Both the position numbers and the translations under genes were made by a program. From Solea solea (Eukaryota > Chordata > Actinopteri > Pleuronectiformes > Soleidae), in contig NC_081141.1 of the NCBI RefSeq assembly GCF_958295425.1, forward strand, positions 28,935,855 through 28,999,854: a stretch of DNA of 64,000 nt. The letters run 5' to 3'. This document shows positions 54,076-64,000 of this stretch, in pieces; the stretch's first letter is position 1; every line of letters begins with the position of its first letter. The notes below the pieces were generated by a model. That model was not told the DNA's origin, made no database searches, and saw nothing but the letters and a program-made list of their open reading frames with translations.

Positions 54076-57000
54076 CGTGAAATCTTTACACATACTTGAC
54101 AGTGAATAAAGCATCAGTGCAGAGACACAGTCAGACACTAGGTGGAGACAAAGACTCGTGATAGTTTTTTCACTGATGAACTGGAACAAAAAGAACTGCA
54201 GAATCAGGTTTGAAAATGTTCAAATGTTGAAAACTGTTCCACAGACGAGAGATTTAAAATGAAGAAAAATAAATCTATAAAAAACAAGTCCATTCTTCGT
54301 ATTTCAGGGTAGAAACTTTAAACGTTCACAAAAACTCTGACTTTCATCCTTAAATTCTGCTCTTTTACGAACTCCACAGATGTTTTTACAGTTACAGCTG
54401 AAAATGAATGGAATTTTCAGTCTGTTCCAGAATTTCTTTTAATGGTGTGTATTGGAGGATTCAGAGAGCTAGCATGAAGAAAAGTCAGACTGTATGTTTC
54501 TGTAAGTTTGTTCTTCTGTTAGCAGTTTTGTGAAGGATCAGTCTGAATTTTTTGTGATGGGTAGTTGATCGCATAAGTATGTTACCATTCAATTTTGGTA
54601 AGAATCTGCCCAGTGATGACATCACAGAACACGGTCAAACTTTCAGGAAACCCCATTCTCTTTAAATGGGCAAAACTCTAAAATATATCTGCAAAAACTT
54701 ATTGGATTTGAACGAAATTTGGTATATGTATACAGGATCAGACACTCTATAATCAGACTAAATTTCATCTCAATCTGATAAAGTCTAAAGATTATGGATT
54801 TGGTGGTAATTTAAATAAAGTACAAGTTTATATCTCAGCAACATGTTAACAGATCAGGATGTGTTCCGTCATGTTTATGTAACATAATAACAGCTATAAA
54901 AAGGCTCTGCTGTAGACCTGCTGATGCTTTTATATCACTTCACTGACTGCAGCAGTAAACTCTTCCCCGCGGCGTCGGAGCAGAAATTTAAATGTTCACA
55001 GTCACAGATGAAGCGTTTGTGTCTCCCTGTGGGAGAAACTGTCCTCCCTCTCTCTCTCCCCCTCTCTCCCCCGCTCTCTCAGAGAGTGTCTTCTGCCGCT
55101 TCTGAACTTCAAGCGCCCGAGGACGACGCTGGACTAATGATGTGGACTCTGTGTCGTCTCTGTGACTCACAAAGGCCGGAGACGTCGGTGCAGTCAGGAG
55201 AAAGTAAATCAATGCTGCTGCCGCTGCTGCTGCTGCCGCTGCTGCTGCTGCTGCCGCTGCTGCTGCTGCCAGAGGTCGTCCTCTCGCCCTTTGATGCTTC
55301 TGTGTAAACACAGAGACACTTTGACAGATTTAAAGTCGCAGTAAACGCTCACTTTTCATAGATGTACAAAAAAATAAGGAAACAGAGACGGATAAAAAAA
55401 ATAGATAAACCTGGAAACACAAAGGTCACGATTTGCTTGACTGAATTTGACAGAGGGGTTTTTGTAAGCAGCATTGGGAGGGGGTCAGAGGTCAGGACTG
55501 AGGTCAGTGAAGCGTGGATGGATTAAAGTCACTCAGCACAACTTAAAATAATCATTCACATAAAAGTTTCAGTGAGTTTCCCAAACTTTCTCTGTGAGTC
55601 TAACTGTCACGACGTCGATCACAGCTCTGATCGTTCGAATCTGTAAATGAATTAACTGTCGAACTGTCGATCAGTTCAAAAGACTTAAGAATCTTCTTAT
55701 AGTTCCCAAATTCTACTAAACCTGACTCCGCCCACGTTGAGGAGGAGCTATGAGTCGGGACCATGGAGTAGAAAAGCAGCACAGCAAGTGTTTGAAAACG
55801 TTTACCTGACGTTAGAAGATAATTTTCCCGTTAATCCCGTTAATGTTCCGGTTAAACCATCAGAGTCGCCCCCTGGTGGCTCTTCAGTACATCCTTACAT
55901 CCAGTACAAACAGGTTTCCTCTCTTTTCTCTGTAGTTTGTCAAATATGACACATTATTTATTATTTATTATTTATTATCACATGACACAAAAACGTGCGA
56001 CATAATCCTTGTGTTTCTTTTTTGACTTTATTGTGAAACAGCAACAGAAATGTAACATTTGCTGAGTCATCACATTTTCAAACGTGAACATCGTCGTGTC
56101 GAGAGGAGAAAAAAAAACAATCACAGCTTTTTTACAATATGGACTTTTTTATTTGGTCCAATGCAGGATTTATTTTTATTTTAATGCTTCAGAAAGTGAC
56201 AGTAAAATCCTCTTAAAGGTCCGGTGTGTGATATCTGGAGGAATTATTGGCTTAAATTGTGGGGTTTTTTTGTAAAATCACTGTAAAATAATGGTGTTTT
56301 TCTGACTTTTATCTGTTCTTTCATGTTTCTACAGAAGCCTGAATGGTCCTTGAAGGCCACTGTAGTTCCCTGATGTGTTTGGTAAACTTTAAGAGCAGAT
56401 ATTTGTTGGTGTGTTTGTTGCAATCTCATGTCTCACCACTAGATGTCACTGATTCCTTCACTCTGGACCTTTTTTTAACGGTGAAACGTAGAAAACTCTT
56501 GATTTTGAAGATTTGATGACGATGTTTTTCAAATTATAATTCCTCCAGTGTTTGTCACACTAATCCGAACAATTTCACGACTTTTATACAATGTGAATAT
56601 ATTGGACGACAGTTTATTTGTCGTAGTTGCAACTTTGGTGTTGAGAAGCCACACTCTCCTGATGATGATTTTGGCGTCCATTTTGGTGAATTTCGACCAA
56701 AGGCGCACTAAACAGGAAGTGCCCTGTAACTTAGGCATACATTGAGTTCCACTGAATTTCAAAACTTGGTGGGAAGATGTTTTAGACCAAGACAAACAAA
56801 AAAGTCGACCGTAACCGTGGCCTCAACACAGCAGGAAGTTGTCCATTTTTTCGAATTTGTGTTTCTGAAATCAATAGTTGCAGGTTTTTGGTGAACGAGG
56901 ATTTTCAGCAAATCCAAATTGGAAAATTCCGTCATCTGTTTGGGAAACATTGCGTCACATGTTCTCCTGAAGGTCTGAACTACCGGGACCCTGGAGGAAG

Positions 57001-57085
57001 GTTAATCTCATCATTTGTCACAAATGTGAACAAGGTAAAAAAAAGGAGAAGAAAATCCTCCTGTGACCTGGAAACACACGAGGGA
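53991..57085. other. Spacer between convergent dpysl2 and adra1a
   Basis: It holds (GTA)n at 54024-54075, a CTG/CCG triplet tract at 55212-55270, a TTAAAGG-type element at 56212-56478 and dispersed-repeat text (54540-54830, 56600-56960). Minus-strand AATAAA sequences near 56150-56180 could serve adra1a. No gene recognised. Confidence 0.65.
56212..56478. mobile_element. TTAAAGGTCC-type element, third copy
   Basis: The left end TTAAAGGTCCGGTGTGTGAT and right end CACTCTGGACCTTTTTTTAA, with internal CTCACCACTAGATGTCACTG, match the elements at 30385-30555 and 27470-27811. The ends are more diverged. Confidence 0.65.
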
Positions 57086-60000
57086 TTACACGGGCTGTCC
57101 TTTCTCCGACAGCGACAGTCGGTGGATTTTAATGGCGGGGAGTTTTGTGACAGCAGGTGTTTGTGTGCGCTGTGACTGTGTTTGAGTTCCACGGCGCAGG
57201 AAACAGCAGCAGCAGCTTTGGTGGAAACCTTTACTGCACAGTTTGGCCACTTTAGCCCCGCTGGTCTCCACCGGTACTGAGCCACCGGCGGTGCCTCCGG
57301 AAAACACCCTCCAGTCCCTGCTGTCTCTGGAGGATGGGGTTCTGGACAGAGCCACGGAGGACGGTGGACTGAGGAGACACGGCGCCGCCGCAGGACTGTG
57401 GTCCAGGCCCAGAGTCGGGGTCTGGTTGTGATCCTGCAGGATCTGAGGAGTCGTCCGTCCCGGGCTCAGGTGTTGAAGGTTCGGTCGGGGCGTCAGGGAG
57501 CGGAGTCCCAGCAAACTCTGGAACGCTTTCTTGAACTCGTGGTTGGAGCACGGGTAGATGATGGGGTTGATGCAGCTGTTGAAGTAACCGAGCCAGAAGG
57601 TGATTTTGAAGACGGTGTCGGACACTCGGTACGCGGGGAACATGGAGCCTGTCAACACACACACACACACAGAAGGGTAGAAGGGTCATTTATAAAGACA
57701 TATAAAAGATAAAAAAAGAAGGTGAGGGCGGAGTCTGTTTGGGTGGACGCCTGCTGCGTGGCTAGTGGGAACACACAATGTGTATTAACCTAATAATCCC
57801 TGCAAAACATTGTCGGATAAAACTTGTACAGCTCGCAGTCTCCACGCGTCCTGACGAGCTCACGGTGAATGTTATATGTATATATATATATATATATATA
57901 TCAGTGATCAGATGTCGATGTAGAGATAACGTGAACAATAACAGGTCTCATCATCGTTTGTTTTTTTGTGTGCGGCTGAAATTCATCCGTCCGTCATTTA
58001 TCTTCCGCTGCAGAGTCTTGTCTCGTGAAATCTGTTATTGGAGGAACCGTCAAAGACATTCAGACGTGAGCTTTTGAAAAATGAGATTGTGATACAGTGG
58101 CCGACGCAAAGACGAGGGGGGAGAGAGGGATGGAGGGAGGGAGATGAAATTATCTTCTGCCTGTTTTATTCCCAGCTGTGTGTGTGTGGGGGAAAAAAAG
58201 AAGTCTTTTGTTATTGTGGACGGCCTTGATCTGGATTCATGTTCTTATGCAGGGCCGGTCCACGTCTTCACGAGGCCCGAAGCAAACGTTAATAATGAAA
58301 CGGTAAATTACGGAGACTTCTGTGAAAGTACACTGTAAATAAATCCAAATCTATTTTACACGTTTGCTAAACGTTGGAGTTGAACGTGAATGTTTTCAGG
58401 ATTTTTACGTCTTTTTAACTTTGATCTACAGTTGTTGTCTTTGACGTCGCGCTCAGGACTCTTCAGTGACGACACTCTGACCAATCAGTGACCTTCAGTC
58501 TGCTGACGTCACATTTTAGTGTCGGCTCAGCTGAACGTCGTCAGGTTGTGTCACTGATGGAGAAAGAAAAGAAAACGTGTCGAGTCAGAACTGTATCATG
58601 GAAAAGAGCCAATACTCAAAACTTCTTTGTGATTACAAAGCAAAGCACGGCCTCATCGTCCACAGACTCCTGTGGCCACGGTTTTGTAACTTGATTCAGT
58701 AAACGAGCTCTGGTTCAATCTTTGGCTTCTCTAATTTTCCCCCCATCATGAAATGAAAGCGGCTAAATTTCCCAGCATGAGAGCACGGAATGAATGTAAT
58801 CCCTCTGAGATTTGGTCTTTCTCGGTTCACAGTCTCTCTCTCCGTGTCGACACCAGTTCACCTCGTTGCTCTCGATCTTTGTGTGTTCTGACATCAGTCT
58901 CATGGATTCTCTGAGGAGCTGAGTCACAGACACACGAGCGCAGCTTTGACTCACACGCTGATCTCAACCTCTGTGGATTTGTTAACGCGCGCTGGGAGAA
59001 GCAAAGATTTATCGAGCCTATTTATAGAACGTCGACCTGTCGACTCTGACTGCGTTTAACGACGCCGCGCGGCGGCCGACGCACAAGCGGTCGATACGCG
59101 AGCGTCAGGGAGTTCAGTGTTCGGCTCCCACTGAAACAGGAATTCCATTAAAGTCACTAAACGGTTAAATTGAGCTGCGCTTTCAAACCTGCGCGTGTCA
59201 AACGTTTGATGAATGCGTCTGTGGAAAGGGAGTTACAGCCGTGTGATTTATGGGCTGTTTTATATAAGAATTATGTTCACTCAAGATGTAGCTTTACTTA
59301 GCTTAGCTTACAGACTTAAAGGAGTTGGAAGAAAGTGATAAAATCATCCGTAAAGTTCTCTAAGAATTTGCATGAAGTAGAGTTTGTTTTACTACTTCCC
59401 CCCGTTTTCAGTCTTGATGCTTTTTTATTATTATTTTATACTTAAGTTCAACGAAACTACAAGTCGATTTGTTTGAGTCTTGATGCTCACTAAGTTAAAC
59501 TAACCTGCTGTTTCAACAAGACAATAACGATGATACTCACCGATGGGCAGCACCAGGAAAAAAGGCAACCAGCACAACACGAAGCAGCCGACCACGATGC
59601 CCAGCGTCTTGGCGGCTTTCATCTCACGCGAGAACTTGAGCAGTCGCAGAGCGAAGTGTGTGCGCCTGCGGAGGGCCTCGTCCTCCGACACCGTGGTGTT
59701 TCCCCGGTGTATCCTCAGAATCACCTGCTCAGTATCGGACTTCTCGGTCTTGTGGCCCTCCCTCAGACCTTGGCTCTCTCTGTGAGCGACCACGAAAACC
59801 CGGCAGTACATGGCCAGGATGACGGCGAGTGGCAGGTAGAAGGAGCCCACGGCGGAGAAGATGGCGTAGCCGGGCTCCTCTGTGATCTTGCAGATGGACT
59901 CGTCTTCCGGAGGGGGCTCCTTCCATCCGAACAAGGGTCCGATGGATATGACGACAGACAGCAGCCACAGCAGCGCCACTGCCAGCAGAGCTCGGTGTTT

Positions 60001-60441
60001 TGTCATGATGGCAGGGTAACGCAGAGGGTAACTGACCCCGATGAAGCGGTCTACGGAGATAACACAGAGGCTCATGATGGAGGCGGTGCAGCAGAGCACA
60101 TCCACAGCTGCCCAAACATTACAAAAGATCCGTCCAAACACCCAGCGATCCAGGATCTCCAAAATGGCAGAGAAAGGAAGAACAGTGGAGCTGAGCAGCA
60201 GATCGGCCACCGCCAGGTTAACGATGAAGTAGTGCGTGACCGTGCGCAGATGTCGATTGCAAACCACCGAGAGGATCACCAGGATGTTCCCCACAATTCC
60301 AAACACGATGAAAACGCCAAGCACCAAACCCAGAACCACAGCTTTGACCACGTTGAGCTGCGGCACTAACACCTGGCTGCAGTTAATGGAGCAGTTCTGC
60401 GTCAGAGGAACTGGGCTCATGTCGTCCAGCAAACGAAACAT
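57086..60441 (-). CDS. adra1a: ADRA1A, alpha-1A adrenergic receptor (class A GPCR), complete (487 aa)
   Basis: Two coding exons: 59541-60441 and 57086-57648, joined within Gly-301 after TM6, the intron site typical of alpha-1 receptors. The receptor binds noradrenaline/adrenaline and couples to Gq. N-glycosylation sequons are at N16 and N20. TM2 has NLAVAD (D80). D114 (3.32) binds the amine. C107 and C184 form the loop disulfide. S196 and S200 (TM5) contact the catechol. The TM3 end reads D131-R-F instead of DRY. CWLP is at 290-293 in TM6, and [10 protein letters not shown] is the TM7 NPxxY motif. A C-terminal cysteine cluster (SCCCCF) suits palmitoylation, and the end [17 protein letters not shown] resembles the mammalian PTIKVHTISLSENGEEV end. 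Start: 60441 chosen; an ATG seven codons later is also possible. Neighbour dpysl2 is convergent, as in human 8p21. Confidence 0.97.
57649..59540 (-). other. adra1a intron 1 (about 1.9 kb)
   Basis: A TG repeat (on the transcript) precedes the exon 2 acceptor at 57649-57672, and (TA)n lies at 57872-57902. The remainder is unique-looking. No exon recognised. Confidence 0.85.
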
Positions 60442-61865
60442 CTGGCGCTCGACAAGTGTTCAAGTTCTCCACGACAGGAAAAGAGGATCATCAGGGGATT
60501 TTCATTAAGGCCATTAGAGTAACGATCACATTAAGTCTGTTCTTGTCAAAACATCATTTGAATGATGATGTGTCTGGAAAACGAGCCGTTTCAGACTTAA
60601 AAAATAAAACAACAGGACGCCGTGAGAGAAGGAAAAACATCTACGGTGCTGAAATCACTGAATCCAAAAGGTCTCGCACTGCAAACTCTTTGCATGTTCT
60701 CTGAAGCAGAAACTGCAGTTTTGGCCCAAACGTCAAGTCCATTTTCTTAAACATTGGAGTGAGAAACCAATTTTCAGGCTTGGACGGTTGGTGAACAGCA
60801 AGAAACATCCGCACTCTTCCCGCTGTGGTTGAAGGCACAAGAATATCTCAGCTCCCTCACAGCAGCAGAATCCAGGACCTTTGAAAAGAGACAGAAGTAT
60901 CTGCTCAATTATATTTATTTCAATTTCAAGCAACTTTATTAGTCCAACGAGAGGCAATTAGTTAAAAGCAGAATGGTGGAGCCGAGGATAAGGCGTCAGT
61001 AGTTGATAAACATCATAATAAAACAATATGATACAACTTTTCCAGTCTTTATAGCATTTACAAATCCAGCTCCAAATCACCATGTGATGTCACTCAGCCA
61101 ATCATCGCAGGGTGTAGTGGTTAAAGTACACTTCATTCCAAAGTCACTGAATAGTCGTTAGCTGTAAGTAGGTTTCAATTGGCTTGACTCGTAGTTACTG
61201 TTACTATAATTCATCAATCACGAAGGCGAGGGAGAGTTGTGTGAAAGGTTTGCACATTTATTTCCACTTGTCGTAACAACACACAGAAATATTCCCTTGA
61301 TGTTCAGTTTGTCAATGACGATCTATAGATTCCAACAGTAAGACAACGCAACCTAATGTCACGTAGTGACCTGACGGTCAAAAAAAAACTTGTTACACTT
61401 TTGTACCAAAGTACAGCTTCTAAAACGGACACATTCATCCAACTGACACTGTTAGATACTTTTCAGTACATATCTTCTAATTCCTTTTATCTATCATAGC
61501 CGTCAAAGATATCAAAGTGTCCATGGCAGCTTTTGTCTAAAGAACAAAATGAACCTTTCCTTGCGAGAATATTAATTTAATCAAAGGCTTAAAGCAAACA
61601 GTTAACTACTTCAACCGTTGATAAATTGTATTGTAACAAGTGTTAAATCTTGCATCAACCACCCGGCTTAACCCTGAACTAAAACCCTGAACCTTGTAGG
61701 AGCCACTTAACTCTGGCTCCTACAAGGGAAAAATGGCGAGAGGAGAGGTGAGGGGAGTTAGAACGGTCGGATAAATCTTAATGAAAAATGCTATATTCAT
61801 ACAAACTACCGCTAATACGGCATCATGTTCCAGACTTTACAGCGTACAGCGTAAAGTGTGTGGAA
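60442..61865 (-). other. adra1a 5' flank
   Basis: Sequence upstream of the receptor start codon. It should include the 5' UTR and promoter, but no definite element was identified. AT-rich beyond 60900. Confidence 0.45.
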
Positions 61866-62593
61866 CGGGTTTAAGCATCTCGGGGTCTTGACAGAACAAT
61901 GGAACGTGAGATTGGCCGGAGACTCGGAGCAGTGGGAGCGGTACAGCCTTCACTCTGCCGCTCCGTTGTGACCAAAGCTCTCGATCTACCGGCTGATCTT
62001 CGTTCCTACCGTCACCGATGGTCATGAGTTATGGGTCATAACCGACAGAACGAGATTGCGGATACAAGTGGCCGAAATGGGTTATCTGAGAACGATGGGG
62101 TCTCCCTTAAGGCCTGTACCAGATCCGTTTGTTCTTGTTCTTCAGGGGGCAAGAACAAGAACAGTTCTAGGACATTTCATGCTTCACAGGACACTCAAGT
62201 GCAGAACTCCTGAGAAATCCTCACAGGGACTGACAACATGTCTTTCTTCTTGCAGAGTATGCACACGCCTTTAGACAAAGAGTGAGAGGCTCAGTCATCA
62301 GAGAGGAACTCGGAGTAGAGCCACCGATCCTGTGCGTGGAAAGGAGCCGGTTGAGGTGGTTCTGGCACCTGGTAAAGATGCCACTGAGGCACCTCCTTAG
62401 GGAGATGTTCCTGGTAAGTCCAACTGGAAGGAGACCTTGGGGCAGACCGAGGACCAGATGAAGTGATTATATCTCCTTGCTGGCCTGGGAGAACCTGAGG
62501 ATCCCACAGTCAGAGTTGGACGATGTGGACAGGGAAAGGGAAGTCTGCAGCCCCCTGCGACACAATCTTGGATAACTGGTCGATGATGGATGA
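61866..62593 (+). mobile_element. 3' fragment of a non-LTR retrotransposon (LINE reverse-transcriptase C-terminal part), broken
   Basis: Nucleotide text such as AGCATCTCGGGGTCTTGACA, GCTCTCGATCTACCGGCTGA, CTACCGTCACCGATGGTCAT, GAACTCGGAGTAGAGCCACC and GTTGAGGTGGTTCTGGCACC follows the RT C-terminal region of a very common fish LINE. Frames are interrupted by stops and indels, and a foreign segment at about 62113-62265 splits the copy. The end (CGATGATGGATGA) resembles the tail of these elements. The clade is not decided. Confidence 0.8.
62113..62265. mobile_element. About 150-bp insertion inside the LINE fragment, carrying a 12-bp perfect hairpin
   Basis: The LINE text breaks after GGTCTCCCTTAA and resumes at GACAAAGAGTGAGAGGCTCA. 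The inserted part contains GTTCTTGTTCTT (62131-62142) and its exact complement AAGAACAAGAAC (62151-62162). Short CCTTA / CCTTTA words flank it, possibly a target duplication. Confidence 0.5.
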
Positions 62594-63440
62594 ACCTTCA
62601 CAGTAGGAGATTTTATCGACATGTACTTTTAGGAATTTTTAACCAAACACCTCAGTAACGTTTGGTGTGAATGTGATCGTCAGCTGACCTGGATCGAGAC
62701 GATCTGAACCTCCTTCTTAATCCCTCCAAACAAATCAATATCTCTCCATATGGCCTTTACACGGCGAGAGGTTGTGACAGTGCACAGATACAGACTCACA
62801 TCAATAGTGTGTTGTTGTTGTTAAATCCACTCAAACCTAAAGAGACTTGTAAAGAGAATCTGAGGGGAACTGAAGCGAGTCTGGATCTGTTCAAAGAAAA
62901 GAAAATCACTTCAGTGTTTCTGCACTCGCTGTGAAACCACATGCTGGTTTTCTTAGTTTTTTGGTTGGTGTTTGTCATGTTTTAAGTGTTTAAATTAAGT
63001 CTGAATTTGATCATTTCTGCTAAATTTGAAGCAAGAGTTTGATTCTATGGTTTAAATGGCTGTGTTGGTTTTAAAGTGGATAAATGAATAAAAAGAAAAC
63101 TTCCATCCGACAGGAAAAGGTCATATTTCAGAAAATATCAAGAACCTCCAGAATCTTCCGTCTTTTATTTAAAAACGCTCCACATGAGACATTCACATGG
63201 ATTTCTGAGTGATCGTCTGAGCTGCTCCGTCTTGACTTTGATTTAGTGATTTCATTTTGTTCTGAATGTTTCGTCCGTTGACTTTAACAGAATTACGTTG
63301 ACAGATGTGAAATGAATCGTGTCTGTGGAGATTAACGAGATTTGTAATGTGGAACGTTTTTTAAACTCAGTGTAGATTAGTGGAGGAAAAGTAGAGCGTC
63401 CATGTTGTTGTTTTTTTGGATTTTGCTAAGCTGCTTTATT
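62594..63440. other. Right flank, no gene recognised
   Basis: AT-rich sequence without recognised coding or repeat structure. Confidence 0.6.
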
Positions 63441-63449
63441 TGAGGGGGG

Positions 63450-63910
63450 ATTAAAAGTTATATCTATGTTGCTAGTTAGCTATGTTATTTGATATCTCTC
63501 TTTGTTGCTAGTAAGCTATGTTATTTAATATCTATCTATGTTGCTAGCTAGCTGCTTTTGATATCTATCTTTGTTGCTATTTAGCTATGTTATTTGATAT
63601 CTATTTTTGTTGCTAGTTAGCTACGTTATTTGATATCTATCTTTGCTGCTAGCAAGCTATGTTATTTGATATCTATCTATGTTGCTAAATAGCTACTTTA
63701 TTCTCTCTAGCTAACTGACTGAATATCTATCTATCTATCTATCTATAGCTAGCTACGTTATTTGATATCTATTTTTGTTGCTAGTTAGCTACGTTATTTG
63801 ATACCTATCTTTGTTGCTAGCTAGCTACATTATTTGATATCTATCTTTGTTGCTAGTTAGCTACGTTATTTGATATCTAGCTAGCTACTTTATTCTATAT
63901 ATTTAGTTAG
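63450..63910. repeat. Minisatellite of TTGCTAGTTAGCTACGTTAT units
   Basis: About 12 units of roughly 36-40 bp containing GCTAGTTAGCTA, GTTATTTGATATC and TATCTTTGTTGCTAG. TATC tetranucleotides have expanded at about 63722-63745. Confidence 0.92.
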
Positions 63911-64000
63911 CCATCTTGCCAGCTCAATGTTGCTATCGCCTCAGTCTGTTTTGACGTCTTGGCACAAAACAAATCACTTCCTGTGTGCAGCAGCGCAGAA

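Noticed and set aside
59530..60369. 279-codon plus-strand frame
   Set aside because: Antisense shadow of adra1a exon 1; the minus-strand translation is unmistakably a GPCR.

Overview
The window looks like nuclear DNA of a ray-finned fish, most likely a percomorph teleost. Six multi-exon vertebrate genes are recognisable, all with GT-AG introns. The non-coding DNA is dense in dinucleotide microsatellites, short terminal-inverted-repeat elements, fold-back elements and a non-LTR retrotransposon fragment of kinds common in teleosts. The species cannot be read from the sequence. No bacterial operon, CRISPR array, phage or tRNA/rRNA gene was seen.

Layout, left to right: (1) 1-18803, the first four coding exons of nsmf (Jacob/NELF), minus strand, running off the left edge; (2) 18804-25420, a gene-free spacer of simple repeats and a GATACT-rich degenerate repeat; (3) 25421-28175, a complete seven-coding-exon tetraspanin of the CD53/TSPAN4/TSPAN9 type, minus strand; (4) 30970-35574, lman2l (VIP36-like cargo lectin), eight exons, minus strand; (5) 36622-39978, bnip3l (NIX), six exons, plus strand, head-to-head with lman2l; (6) 39979-44196, a spacer with two large fold-back elements and a minisatellite; (7) 44197-51445, dpysl2 (CRMP2), 14 coding exons, plus strand, with a long probable 3' UTR; (8) 57086-60441, adra1a (alpha-1A adrenergic receptor), two coding exons, minus strand; (9) 60442-64000, an adra1a upstream flank with a LINE 3' fragment and a minisatellite.

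The block bnip3l - dpysl2 - adra1a keeps the gene order of human 8p21.2. nsmf, the tetraspanin and lman2l map elsewhere in human, so the left half is a teleost-type rearranged neighbourhood. The genes are not a pathway: nsmf, dpysl2 and adra1a act in neurons or signalling, lman2l in the early secretory pathway, and bnip3l in mitophagy.

I found no convincing new multi-gene system. The most interesting signals are structural: one short segment of a dispersed repeat that has become tandem in three introns (a 42-bp satellite of about 22 copies in dpysl2); a fourfold 34-bp duplication that copies a splice donor in the tetraspanin gene; two large fold-back elements; microsatellites abutting splice sites; a pure CAG tract encoding 11 glutamines in the CRMP2 regulatory tail; and a DRF instead of DRY motif in the adrenergic receptor. 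Exon boundaries were placed by hand from reading frame, protein similarity recalled from memory and splice consensus; all total to intact frames.
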